A stretch of DNA of 64,000 bases from Cavenderia fasciculata. Taxonomy: Eukaryota; Evosea; Eumycetozoa; Acytosteliales; Cavenderiaceae. Below the pieces are notes generated by a model. The model saw only the letters and a program-made list of their open reading frames with translations, was not told where the DNA came from and ran no database searches. The DNA is taken from positions 1-64,000 of the forward strand of contig NW_004457637.1 in the NCBI RefSeq assembly GCF_000203815.1, in the 5' to 3' direction. This document shows positions 49,148 through 60,234 of this stretch, one piece after another (the first letter of the stretch is position 1; the number at the start of each line of letters is the position of its first letter). The position numbers and the translations under genes were made by a program.

Positions 49148-51457
49148 TTATTTTTTTAGAACAACTTTGTTAATATATTCTATTATTTTAACACAATCTA
49201 AATTATAGTTCAATCCTGTTTCAAGGAGTCGATAAAACTCCATTTGTCGAAACCTTAGTATTGTTGGATTGGTGTATTTTAAGAGTATGTCAATCCACTC
49301 GGTTGATGCATATCTTCCAATTATCATCCATGTCTCTGAATCATTGATAACCATTGGAACGTCATTATCAATCAATTCTTTAATAAGAAGGAATTGATGT
49401 TCTTTGACCAATCGATCCATGTTGCAAGGTGGTGGATGATGATAAGGGTCAAAATTTAAAGGATTTTTGTTATAATGTTTGTACATGTAAATGATGAGTG
49501 GAGCTTGAAATGAATTGATTGCCATCTCTAACATCCTTTCTAATTTCCTGAACCGAATGGGTTCGTCCAATACTGAAAAATAGTCAAACAATCCAATGGC
49601 AAGAGCGATATCTGAAACGGGCGAGTCTGATTCAAACAATGGTTCAACCAATTCGGGATCACAATGGCTAGCCATCTCCACACTATTTACTCTGATAATT
49701 GATCGTCTATTGTAAAAGACAATATTTGCTTTTGCCAACAGCACATCTGCCACTTTGAAATATCCGTTTCTTAAAATGACTTTGATAGAGTCGTTATCTA
49801 TTTCCCATTTATATGTTTGCGTATGCAATATCTCTGACACTTGCATGACCATGTATTCCAACAACTCTCCTTTAAAAACTGGAGATATAAAACCGTCCAA
49901 TGATGAGACAATATCGAAATGAAGGAGAAACCTGGGATGAATAAACTTTCCATGTTCATTGTATTCCAAATCTTGTTGTTTTAAAATACCGACCAAGAAT
50001 TCTAATACTTTGATATCGGTCGATTGAAAACGAATAAAATAGGGATCTGGATCGTCACTATCTGGCTCATCACTATCTGACAACCCTTTCATTACATGTT
50101 GATAGGATAGTTGTACCAATTCCAATGACCCATGAGCACAAATGGTTGAGAATCCAAGATTATAAATCAAATATTTGATCATTTGATCCTTGTTGTTGTT
50201 TTCGATTCTGGAGAACAGTGAAACGATTAAGTGGGCCATTTCATCCTCTACTTTGAAAAATGTTGTTGTGGATGTCCAATAACCAAACAACCATAAAATA
50301 AAATAGGGAACCGATGGTGGTGATGACATTGGATACCCGATTGACTCGTGAATGGTTTCATTTAGGTTACCCATATCTGGATGTAATATATGAATACATT
50401 CCACCAATGACTTGAGATCTTGTAATAAATTTTCGGCGTCATCAAGGTTGATATCTCCCGAGAGAAAGTCGTAAATGAAGGTACGAATATCATATATTTG
50501 ATTTTTTTGAGGGTCACCCTTTAATGCCTTTGAAACAAAATCTTTGTTGTGAGATTTCAAGGCACTATCAAGTGGTTTCTTATAGATCCTATGAATCATT
50601 TTCGAGTCTAGGTTCGCTCCAATATAGGTTCCCATTACTCTAGAGGTTTTTGGTGGGTCTATCCTCTTTCCATCATCCTTTGCATCCAATAGTGCCTTGA
50701 CTCCAACCTCTTGGATAATATCATCCAATATTTGTACATTTTCATGTAACAACAAATATTCTCGAAGAAGAACCCATATCCAAGGTGATGATTCTAACGA
50801 GTTGGTCTCTAAAAATATCTTTAGGATTGTTGTTGTTGAATTTGTTTGTTTGGTTGATGGTTGTTTTCTTTTGTTATTTTTTGTTATTATCTTTTTCTTT
50901 GATGTTGATTGTCCTTCCTCTTGATTATTATTATTATTATAAATTATACAATGAGTATTGATAAAATCAATGATTATCTTCCAAGACTGGTATTCCCATT
51001 TTGTAGTTGTTAGGAATTTAAAAATGTTGTTGATTGTTTGGTCTTTTGGATTGTCTGCACTAATCCCAAAGTATTTTTTAAATTGCTCAGAGAATAGTTG
51101 AAAGAGTTGTGATAGTTGTTGATGTGTCATTTGTTTCCACTCCAATCCAAGTCCTACTAGTGACCAAAAGATAGAATTGTGTCCATCTTTGGGTGTTGAC
51201 TTTATATAATCGATAAGGAGATTATATTGTCGATACTCTATCGTGAGAACGGGATCACGAGGAACCCAATGATATCTAATAGGTGGTGGACTCTTTTCAA
51301 TAGGCATCATAGCACCCAATACCAAACATTCTCTTCTTATTCTTTGAACTATCGAATAGAGTAGATATCTATCTTTAAATACTCTACTGATTACACAACT
51401 ACTTTGTGGATCATCTATTTTACTATTATCATTATTATTATTATCTTTGTTGTTCAT
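49148..51457 (-). CDS. Divergent ankyrin-like family protein (copy D)
   Basis: A single exon gives 769 residues from the Met at 51457 (MNNKDNNNNDN), matching the leader of copies B and C. An ATG five codons upstream (51472) is also possible. It is co-linear with copy C over the whole length, with nearly unchanged nucleotide blocks such as 49430-49540 against 46810-46920 and 49825-49920 against 47245-47340. An acidic DSDEPDSDDPD insert near residue 460 is private to this copy. Copy C follows 225 bases downstream in the same direction, so the pair is a recent tandem duplication. Confidence 0.8.
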   Translation of the reverse strand: MNNKDNNNNDNSKIDDPQSSCVISRVFKDRYLLYSIVQRIRRECLVLGAMMPIEKSPPPIRYHWVPRDPVLTIEYRQYNLLIDYIKSTPKDGHNSIFWSLVGLGLEWKQMTHQQLSQLFQLFSEQFKKYFGISADNPKDQTINNIFKFLTTTKWEYQSWKIIIDFINTHCIIYNNNNNQEEGQSTSKKKIITKNNKRKQPSTKQTNSTTTILKIFLETNSLESSPWIWVLLREYLLLHENVQILDDIIQEVGVKALLDAKDDGKRIDPPKTSRVMGTYIGANLDSKMIHRIYKKPLDSALKSHNKDFVSKALKGDPQKNQIYDIRTFIYDFLSGDINLDDAENLLQDLKSLVECIHILHPDMGNLNETIHESIGYPMSSPPSVPYFILWLFGYWTSTTTFFKVEDEMAHLIVSLFSRIENNNKDQMIKYLIYNLGFSTICAHGSLELVQLSYQHVMKGLSDSDEPDSDDPDPYFIRFQSTDIKVLEFLVGILKQQDLEYNEHGKFIHPRFLLHFDIVSSLDGFISPVFKGELLEYMVMQVSEILHTQTYKWEIDNDSIKVILRNGYFKVADVLLAKANIVFYNRRSIIRVNSVEMASHCDPELVEPLFESDSPVSDIALAIGLFDYFSVLDEPIRFRKLERMLEMAINSFQAPLIIYMYKHYNKNPLNFDPYHHPPPCNMDRLVKEHQFLLIKELIDNDVPMVINDSETWMIIGRYASTEWIDILLKYTNPTILRFRQMEFYRLLETGLNYNLDCVKIIEYINKVVLKK

Positions 51458-52117
51458 TGTCAATCTTATCATCTACTACTAAATAGAATTAATAAAAACC
51501 CACCACACTACATTCATTATCTATTTGTATTCACTCTGTTGAAGTGATTAAAAGTAACCTTAACTTAAATTCGCTCCTGAAAACATACATCCCGACCCAC
51601 AAACTCTATCACCAATTTTTTCAACAAATTTTTTATTTATTTAAATTATTATTGATTATTTCAAAGAGATATCGCCAATCAATAATACTAGTATTGAGAA
51701 TAAGATTTTAAGAATAAAATTATAATATTATATTTTTTTATTGATAAAAAAGTGTAAAACGATGGTGATCTGTAGATTATAGCAAAAGCACGTCATTTCC
51801 CACGTCACCCGTTTGAAGAGTAGATAGAGAATCTTTTATGGTAGGGATTCAATTAATCTTGGGAACTGTCCAAAGCCCTATGTTTAAGTTTCACCTGGTC
51901 CTACAAAAAATCAAACCCGAATTTTCTGATACTTGCATGGCGTAAGATATTTCTACAAGATATTCAAACCCGAAAAAAATTCCTCCTGATTTTATTTCTC
52001 AAAAGGTTTATTTTAGTTTTTTTTATGTTTGGGTAGCGGCGATTGCCAAGCCTTAAATTCGGAGCAACGTCGTATGTAGATCATTATTATTATCTATCAA
52101 ACATATATATATACAGA
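51458..52117. other. Divergent intergenic region before the lysozyme gene
   Basis: It holds the promoters of copy D (minus) and the lysozyme gene (plus). No coding signal was found. A short GC-rich patch (about 51780-51815) and a TGGGTAGCGGCG word (52029-52040) stand out from the AT-rich background. Confidence 0.5.
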
Positions 52118-53358
52118 ATGAATAAATTATTATCTTTAGTCTGTTTAATCGTTCTCATTAAAGTAGCTGCTGCTACTTATGGTGTCGATCTTGTATGTAT
52201 CAAACAATTTTATAAATAGATCTATTAATATGACTTCTTCGACAATGATCAATTGATAGAGCGACACACAAACCAAATTACATTTTTTATTAACCACATT
52301 GTTATTATTACAACAGTCACAAGGTGGAGATCAAGCTGGTTTCCAATGTCTCGTCGGAAAGGGATTCACGTAAGTCTAATTAATATATCTATGCATTCTA
52401 TCTATCAACCGATCAACTTACATTTTTATTTAATATTTATATTTAGTTTTGCAATTGTAAGATGTTACATGTCATCTGGAGGTATTGATCCAAACTGTGC
52501 ATCATCTGTCTCGGCTGCTTGGGCTGGTGGTATGACCTCTGTCGATCTCTACTTGTTCCCATGTTTCAGTTGCGGTAACCCACAAGGTCAAAGTCAATCC
52601 CTCGTCCAATTCGCTCAAAGCAATGGTGTCAACTTTGGCAAGATCTGGTTAGACATTGAAGGTCCAGGTACATACTGGGGTGGTGACCAAGGTGCCAACC
52701 AACAATTCTTTGAAGGTTTGGTTCAAGGTTTAAGTGTATGTATAAATGAAAGAAAGAAATCATTTCTTCCAAAATAACAAGGAGATATATTAATATTTTA
52801 TATTTTTTCTAGGGAGTATCTGTTGGTATTTACACATCAGAAAGTCAATGGTCACCAATTATGGGTGATTATTCAGGTGGTTCCAACTTCCCACTCTGGT
52901 ACGCCAACTATGATGGCAGTCCCAACTTCAATGACTTTTCTCCATTCGGCGGTTGGTCAACCCCAACCATGAAGCAATTCGACGATCCATCCAACTCTGG
53001 TTGTGGTATTGGTATCGATGAAAACTGGATCCCAGGTGGAGCCTCATCATCTACTCCAGTCACCTCTGGCAGTGGTTCCGGTTCTGGATCAGGATCAGGT
53101 ACATCGAGCTCCGGTAGCAACTCTGGATCAGGTTCAGGTAGCAACTCTGGATCAGGCTCAGGTAGCAACTCTGGATCCGGTTCGGGTAGCAACTCTGGAT
53201 CAGGTTCAGGTAGCAACTCTGGCAGTGGATCTGCCTCTGCTTCATCTGGATCAGGTTCAGGTAGCAGTTCTGGATCTGGCAGTGGATCATCCTCTTCAAG
53301 TGGATCGGGCACAGGTAGCGGTAGTGGTAGCAGCAGCAGTGCTCGTTTCCAAAAATAA
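52118..53358 (+). CDS. Secreted GH25 lysozyme (Entamoeba-type) with Ser/Gly repeat tail
   Basis: Four exons (52118-52192, 52317-52369, 52447-52735, 52813-53358) keep one frame and give 320 residues. A signal peptide (MNKLLSLVCLIVLIKVAAA) is followed by TYGVDLSQ, the family's first strand with a catalytic-site Asp. FAIVRCYMS, GKIWLDIEGPGTYW (the acidic pair D and E), VGIYTSESQW and PLWYANYDG then follow, and the domain closes at about residue 225. This matches GH25 lysozymes of Entamoeba and Dictyostelium, which cut bacterial cell walls in phagosomes. The rest is about 95 residues of Ser/Gly with a 24-base repeat and no membrane tail. The early introns sit inside the first strands of the fold. 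Likely role: digestion of bacterial prey or defence. Confidence 0.92.
53116..53211 (+). repeat. 24-base tandem repeat in the lysozyme tail
   Basis: Four units of the pattern AGCAACTCTGGATCAGGTTC plus AGGT, with few third-base changes, encode SNSGSGSG; a partial fifth unit follows. The repeat is in frame with the gene. Confidence 0.9.
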
Positions 53359-53485
53359 AGATACAAACAAAATCTGTTGTATTAATGATTAAATGGAAAA
53401 ACGATTACGATTGTTTCCCTCACTCCCATCCCATCTCTCAAAATCAAAATTATTCATTTTAAATAAATAATTAATTAATAAATAT

Positions 53486-53744
53486 TTATTGATTCCAAAA
53501 AAACAAACTAAGTGGAACCTCTACCTCTTCTTCCTCCTCTACCTCTTCCTCTACGCCCTCTTCTGACATGTTGGTGGAAACTAAAAGCCGTACAAAAGTT
53601 TAAAATCTTTTGAATCATTGATTAGAAACTTCAAACAAGTAAACATTTCATACCAGTTTCTGTGATTTCAACCTGTTTTTGGTTTGATGGGGTACAAGTT
53701 GTAGTGGGACATGTTTGAGGTGATTCCTCCATCTTTTCTTCCAT
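53486..53744 (-). CDS. Tiny acidic protein, two exons (61 residues)
   Basis: This gene is not visible as one ORF. Exon 1 (53744-53654) opens MEEKMEESPQTCPTTTCT and ends at a GTATGA donor; exon 2 (53580-53486) starts after CTTTTAG and reads VSTNMSEEGVEEEVEEEEEV, ending FFWNQ. The lengths (91 + 95) add to exactly 62 codons. The second exon is unusual because another frame is also open and reads Arg/Gly-rich (RRGRRGRGRGGRRGRG) up to a stop, so acidic and basic peptides overlap. Which frame is used is not certain; the splice phase supports the acidic one. No family recognised. It is convergent with the lysozyme gene. Confidence 0.45.
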
Positions 53745-54326
53745 TGTTAATAGTAATAGTAAAAAAATAATTTAAATAGAAGAAAAAAATAAATAAAAGT
53801 TTTGGACATCCAAACCCCAAGACAAAAAAAAAGAATTACTTTTTTGATGAAAGATCTGCATTTGGGTGTATTGTATTTAAATAAAATTTAGAGAGGGGAA
53901 AAACTAGTTTTTATTTTCATCTTTTAAATATAAAAAACTTTATCAAGTTGATATAACATTTATTAACACTTAATCATATGAAAATTTAATTTTTAATAAT
54001 TATTAATACAATTTATTTTGTTATGGATCTGTTTAATCTCTAAGTTAAGTAGGTAATTTGGTGTGTATAGTCTGGCAATCGATCGATAAAAGGGTAGTAC
54101 ACCTTCTTTCTTTCTTTTCTTTTTTTTTCTTTTTTTTTCAAAATAAATAAATTTAAATTTATAATAAATATGAATGGGCAGGTAGTCCGGATCCGCGATC
54201 GTATGGATTTGGTGGGATGGATGTGATATATTCATGTCTATCAATTTATAAAAGGAATGTGATTATGTGTGTGTGTGTGTTTAAAGAGGTGGTTGGTTGG
54301 TTGGTATGTTGTGGGTTATATTGCAT
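53745..54326. other. Intergenic region
   Basis: Very AT-rich, with T/C tracts (54105-54140) and a GT/GGTT simple repeat (54268-54304) directly after the kinase stop codon. No gene recognised. Confidence 0.5.
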
Positions 54327-55990
54327 CTAAGAAGATTCTCTTGCTTGTTGAATAAGAGGTTTAAATTGAGATGGATCACAAGCCTTTTCAATAAATGGAT
54401 GTTTGAGAAGAGTTAAAGCGTCTGGTCTATTGTGAACGTTAATATCCAAACACTTGCTGAAAAAGTCAATAAAATCCTTGGACCATTTGGTCTGTTCCTT
54501 GAGGGGTGGGATACCCTTGGTAGTGATAAGGAAAAGTGCACGGAGTGGTGGGAAATCCATATAGGGAGGTTCTCCTTCTGCCATCTCCATCATCATAATA
54601 CCTAAACTCCAAATATCTACCTTGATACCATAATCATGTCCACTAAATAGAAATAAAAGAATAATAATTAATTAATTATATACGACTTGTTGCTTCTATT
54701 TTTGTATTATTTATCACTTACCGAATTAATTCAGGAGCCATCCAATATGGAGTACCAACTACTGTATTTCTCTTTTGTTGTTTTTGGGTGAGTTGAGCGG
54801 CATAACCAAAATCGGCAATTTTAACGGCACCGTCACTTCCTAGGAGGATATTGTCTGATTTGATATCACGATGGATACGATGGAGACTGTGGATGTATTG
54901 GAGTGCCTTGAGTGTCTCGCGGACACAGTAGGCGATTTGTACTTCGGACAATTTGACAGAGTCAAATGCTTCGAGGATGTCGGTGAGACAGCCACCACCC
55001 ATAAACTCCATGGCAACCCACAACTCGCGGTCGTTGACAATGTAACTGTCGATATAGTTGACAATATTCTCGTGCTGCGATGTCTTCATGATGGCAATTT
55101 CGGTGACGAGCAGCTTGGCATTGTCATTGTTGATCTCGATCTTTTTAATGGCAACACGCTTGTTGTTCTTGGACGACGTGGCAACAAAGACCTCGCCGGC
55201 AGCGCCCTCGCCAATCTTGGTCATGTTCTTGTAGATCTTGGTCGGATCCTCTTTAGAGACGAGGTCCGTGAGTGTGTGGTTGGACTCGTCGGGCAGAGGT
55301 ACGGGTGCAGATGACGGTGCGGCAGCTTGCGAGGCGGGACCTCCACCAGCTGCGGCGGGCAGGCCGTTGACCACCTCGGGCTTGCCCTTGTCGCCACCGG
55401 TACGGGCAGCCTCAAACTCGAGCACGCGAAGCCATTCGTTGGGCTTGTCGAGCACCTCAGCCTTGCTGATGTTATTGGACTTGAGGATGACCTCCCACTC
55501 CTTGGGCAGTCCCGAAAAGCCCGTTGCCGAGTTAAAATCGACGTGCACAATGTGCTTGAGGTTGAATGGCGTGCCAACTGTCGAATACTCGCTACCCTTC
55601 TCGACAGCCTTGATCCACGATGCCATCTCCTCGTGTGTATTTGCCTGTATGTAGAATGTCTTGTCGATACGCGGAGACACCAACTCGAAGCAATACTGCT
55701 TACCCAATGACTTGTTCTCTGACACTCTGCACGTACGCAACGGCACCACACCAATAGGACGTGCCTCGCTTGCCTCCTTAAAGTAAAACAACATATCCTT
55801 TTGTACGCGGAACCATCTCTTTTTCCAATTCTTTACAATGTGTCCCTGTTTCTTTAATTCTCCTTCTTTATCTGGACTATTCCATTGATCTGGTGTTACC
55901 TAAAGAAGGGAGGTATATATCAACCAGACTATTAGAGGGAATCTAAATCTACTACTATCTAGTACTTACGTCTTCAGGTGATGATGCCAT
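54327..55990 (-). CDS. PAK-family protein kinase (PH-CRIB-STE20 kinase)
   Basis: Three exons, a 21-base first exon (55990-55970, MASSPED), 55899-54722 and 54642-54327, give 504 residues. A PH domain (about 10-110) opens EGELKKQGHIVKNWKKRWF. A CRIB motif (about 115-140: VGTPFNLKHIVHVDF, GFSGLP) binds active Rac/Cdc42. The kinase domain (about 230-490) has all key sites: GEGAAGEVF, VAIKK, HRDIKSDNILL, ADFGYA and the STE20 signature VGTPYWMAPE. The order PH-CRIB-kinase matches Cla4-type PAKs of fungi and several amoeba PAKs that control myosin II, chemotaxis and cytokinesis. An Ala/Pro/Gly-rich linker (about 185-215) has codons richer in G and C than the neighbours. Which Dictyostelium PAK is the orthologue is not decided here. 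Confidence 0.93.
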
Positions 55991-56669
55991 TCTATCTATC
56001 TATCTATCTTCTTCTTCTACTAAACTAATAGTAAACTACTCTATCTACTCTTACTATACGTGTTGTCGTCTAGTTTGTAAATTATACAATACAATTTAAA
56101 TTGTATCAGCTGCTTCGTCGTTTTAGATGTATATCTACTATCTATCTATCTATATCTCTCTCTACTCGTACAACAACAACTAAAACTATTATAATTTAAG
56201 GTGTTTGTTGATCGAGATGACCTTTAAAGAAGAGTGTAGTGTGAGTGGGTATCTTTTGTGTTGCAAAAGGGGTGTGTGAGCTTGTTTGGACACAATGAAA
56301 TTTTTTCATGAAAAATCGCTTAAGCGGTTGGACATCATAACCCTCCGCCAATTAAATTTCACTTCATTGGGGGTAATATTAATGATTGTTATTGACAAAC
56401 AGGTTTAATATTTATTATCAAGATATCTTTCTTTATAAAGATATAATATATTGAAAACCAAATTACACAATAAATATTTTAAAAAAAGAAAGAAATAATA
56501 ATGTATTTTTAGATTTTTAAAAATACATTATTAAAAAGAAATTGAAAAATATCTCTTTTTTTTTTTTTTTTGGGAACCTAGTCTTTGGTCTCCGACTCTG
56601 TCTAAAACTCTAAAATATTATTTGTTTTTTCAATATTATTATTATTATTATTATTTAACCTTAATTTAT
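55991..56669. other. Intergenic region
   Basis: 5' flank of the PAK gene and 3' flank of TRAP1. TATC repeats (55990-56010, 56140-56165), long A and T runs and a short palindrome CGCTTAAGCG near 56317-56326 are visible. No gene recognised. Confidence 0.5.
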
Positions 56670-58882
56670 TTATTTATTAACATGTTGTTGAGATTGAGTT
56701 AATAAATTATCTAGGATTGAATTTAAACGTGGAACCATTGTACGGGAATCTTCGTAGAGACCGGCAGTGACGAGAGCATTGTCTACGATTTGTTCGGCAA
56801 CCAATTTGGCGATAGCTGGGTTGATTTGACGTTGAGCATGTAACTTGAGGACGATTGAGTGGTTCATGTTGAATTCTACTTGTTGTTTGGGGATATCGTG
56901 TTGTTTGGATGGATCCATCATCTTCATCATACGACGGAAGGTGGCAGACTCGTGGTCTACGATAAGAGCGGGTGTGGAAGTGTTACGGGTGGTAGCCTTG
57001 GCCATTGAAACCTTGTCGCCACAAACATCGGTGATCCATTTCAAAAAGTCGGATACTTCGGATTGTGATAGTGTGTCTTTAAGCTTTTCTTGGTCCTTTG
57101 AAATAAACTCTTCAGCTTCTTTAGATTCAACAGAGACGATCTTCTTGTCGCCAAAATGACCGATATTGGAAAAGACAAAGTCGTCCAAAGTGTTGTAGAG
57201 GAAAAAGACTTCGACACCCTTGTTTTTGAATGGCTCATAGTAGGGACTAGAGAGTGCAACCTCGCGACTGGGTACGGTAATGTAAAAGATTTGGTTTTGG
57301 TCTGGTTTCATACGCTTGGTGTATTCTTCGAGTGATGTGTTCTTGTTGTCTGCTTCCAAGTCTTCGTGTGAGCTTTCGAAACGCAACAAACGAGAGATAT
57401 CATCCTTCCACTTGAAATCAGTGATCAAACCCTCCTTGAAGAAACCGGCAAATTCATTCATGAATACGTTGAATTTGGCTGGGTCACGTTTACTCTCGTC
57501 GTCGAGTGTCTTGAGGATACGCTTGACCAACACTTGTGAGATACGTTGGATCAAACCATTGTCTTGAAGGTGTTCACGTGACACGTTTAATGGGATGTCC
57601 TCGGAATCGACGACACCACGCACGAAACGCATCCAGTCGGGCAACAGACCCTTGGCCTTTTGCTGGATCAACACTTTACGCGAAAAGAGAGAGACGCCTG
57701 GTTCCATACGTCCCATACCATACTTTTCAACGTGTTGTGATGGGATGTAAAAGATGGAGCGGATAGTCAACGGTGTGTCGGTGGCAAAGTGGATCTTGTA
57801 GTTGGGGGTGTCGTACGACTTGGAGATAAACTGGTAAAACTCCTTGTGCTCTTCGTCGGTCACTTGGGACTTGTTGAGTGTCCAGAGTGCCTTGATGGTG
57901 TTGACAGCCTGTCCATTCAACGCGATGGGGAAGCCAACAAAGTTGCTGTACTTTTTAATGATCGCCTCGACCGTTGCCTTTTTGGCAAACTCGTACGAGT
58001 TTGGTTTGAGGTGGATGATGATCTTGGTACCACGTTGCACGCCGTCAGCTTCGCTGATCGAGTACGAGCCGGCACCGTCACTCTCCCACAAGTATCCCTT
58101 GCTGCCGACAGCAGCCGAGCGCGAGTACACCTTGATCGTGTGACCAACCATGAAACAACTGTAGAAACCCACACCAAACTGACCAATCACAGAGGCCTTG
58201 TCGGGGTTGTCGCCGAGGTTCTTGAGGAAGTCGCCAGTGCCAGAGTACCCAATACGTCCGAGATTCTTGATGAGCTCCTCCTTGGTCATACCGACACCAG
58301 TGTCTTGAATGATGAGTGTCTTTTTGTCGTCGTCGGTTGCAATCTTGATCTCAAATGGCAAATCGCCGTCCATAATCTTTTGCGATGTCAATTGCAAGTG
58401 ACGAGCCTTTTCAATGGCATCGGATGCATTCGAGATCAACTCTCTGATAAACACCTCCTTTTCAGTGTACAAACTCTCGGCCACAATATGCAAGATCTTT
58501 TGTGTCTCGGTTTGGAAGCTGTGCTTGTCGGCCACACCTACAACCTTTTCAGTCTCTTCAATGATCGAATCTTCTCCTTGAATCGATGATAATGCTTCTG
58601 GCATATCTTCATCTTCAACTTTATTCTTTTGACAATAGTTTCTTACCTACAAATAAAACAAACAATTAATATTAGTAAAAGTAATATTGATATAGATTGT
58701 TATGTAATACATACATTATTGTTGTTAGTATAAAAGTTGTTGTTGTATGATGTGAGTGAACTGCTGCTAGTAGAAGTGGTAGAGTTGATAAAAGATAAAG
58801 TAGATAATCTACCGACGGTGGTGGAGGATTGATTGACAATCTGGTTGATTGGTAATCTTGAAGCTGCTCTTCTTAACATCAT
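56670..58882 (-). CDS. trap1: Mitochondrial Hsp90 chaperone TRAP1
   Basis: Exons 58882-58715 and 58646-56670 give 714 residues, the usual TRAP1 length. Exon 1 encodes a mitochondrial presequence: Arg, Ser and Thr rich with few acids (MMLRRAASRLPINQIVNQSS). The GHKL ATPase domain shows ELISNASDA, IIQDTGVGMTKEEL, LGRIGYSGTGDF and GQFGVGFYSCFMV. The middle domain has the catalytic-loop Arg region (VDSEDIPLNVSREHLQD). The C-terminus ends without the MEEVD of cytosolic Hsp90, as expected for TRAP1. TRAP1 folds respiratory-chain proteins in the matrix, and in Dictyostelium it has also been studied at the cell cortex. The acceptor is directly followed by GTAAGA, which looks like a donor; the longer exon is needed for frame. 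Codons are clearly GC-richer than the flanks, fitting high expression. Confidence 0.96.
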
Positions 58883-59460
58883 CTTATTATTATACTATCT
58901 CTAGAAGATGTACTATAAACAAATTATATTACTACTTTTGAAAGAAAGATATCTTTAGACTAACGCAAAATGAAATGAAATGAAACTGAACAACGAATGA
59001 TGATACCTCGTACTTTTTACAAAACTACTTAAATTCGGTCGTTTTTTCAAAAAAAGTCGGTTGATGAAAGTATGTGAAATTCATATGGAATTTCGAAAAC
59101 TACTCCTAAAGAATTTTTATCGCACTTATAAATATACAGTTTGGTCAATAAAATTATATTTATATAAATAAAATTTAAAATTAAATTTATTAATAAAAAT
59201 CTAAATTAATTTTATCATCCCTTTTTTTTTTGGTCTCTTTATAAAATTATATTGGTATTTATTTATTAATATTAATCCTTTTTTCTCACTCCTTCTTTGG
59301 GTCACAATTTTTGTTCATCATTTTTTTTTTTAATTTATTTACTGTGATTGTTATACATACATACAAAAACATATATATACATAAATATATACTATATATA
59401 TATACATAAATATATACTATATATATATATCTTTACAACCCATTCCAAACGATTCATTTC
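58883..59460. other. Intergenic region
   Basis: 5' flank of TRAP1. AT-rich, with a repeated TATATACATAAATATATAC pattern in two close copies (about 59375-59420). A TTTCG/CGAAA pair (near 59090) could be part of a heat-shock-type element, but a full array of nGAAn units is not evident. No gene seen. Confidence 0.5.
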
Positions 59461-60074
59461 ATGAAGGAAATAGAAATGTCAATTCAGGAAAATATGGAAG
59501 ATGATGATGAAGATTGGGATGAATATAAAAAGAAGTTAATGGAAGATATGGAAAAGGGAATCAATGAATATATTAAAAAGTTCAAGGAAGATATGGATGA
59601 ATTTAGAAAGGAGCCCATGGAAGATATGGAAAAGAGAATGAATGAAATTATAGAGAAAAAGATTAGTGAGCACTTGGGTTTTCACAACAACATGGAAAAA
59701 AGAAAAAGCACCATCGATAACAACACAAGTATTATAATGAACCTGTCCTCCATTTCAAAGTATTATCTCGAATTTATTCTCCTTCCAAAAATCAAACAAT
59801 CAACCCCCGACATGACCTGTTGATGCACAAACCCTATTATGTCAGCATCTAGGAAGCCATTGACAATGTTGATTCGATACCCAAGCTTTTGAAAGACGCG
59901 AATGAATTGGCCCACTTTGAAGACACTATCAAACCGATCAAGTTTGACCCTAAAAAAAGAATCATCAAGATGATCAAAGAGACCAAGATTGATTTCAAAT
60001 ACTACTTTAGGTTAAAGGCAATATACAAAGACCTTTTGTATGACTTTGAACATGAACTTATTTCCCACCTGTAA
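59461..60074 (+). pseudogene. Broken Glu/Lys-rich coiled-coil ORF
   Basis: Coding-like sequence runs through two frames. The first (59461-59823) is a charged coiled coil with an internal repeat of MEDMEK-type heptads. The second (about 59811-60074) continues DLLMHKPYYVSI, then a stop at about 59850, then EAIDNVDSIPKLLKDAN and KFDPKKRIIKMIKETK. One frame change next to a run of five C near 59803-59807 and one stop separate them. No family recognised. It may be a decayed gene or a single gene spoiled by errors; no introns fit. Confidence 0.5.
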
Positions 60075-60234
60075 AACAACACATATATTATTATTATATT
60101 TACAAATTTATCTTTAGGTTGGTTTATTTATTAATCGGTATTTTATATTATTATTATTATTATTAATATTAATATTTTTTGTTTTGTTTTGTTTTGAATA
60201 ATTAATAATACTCTAGTCATAATCAATCAATTCT

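Noticed and set aside
52908-53366. Long minus-strand ORF opposite the lysozyme tail
   Set aside because: It is a mirror of the Ser/Gly repeat (Pro/Leu/Asp/Glu repeat) and has no independent features.
57789-58589. 266-codon plus-strand ORF opposite TRAP1
   Set aside because: It is the shadow of a GC-richer, strongly conserved Hsp90 gene; the antisense frame shows no family.
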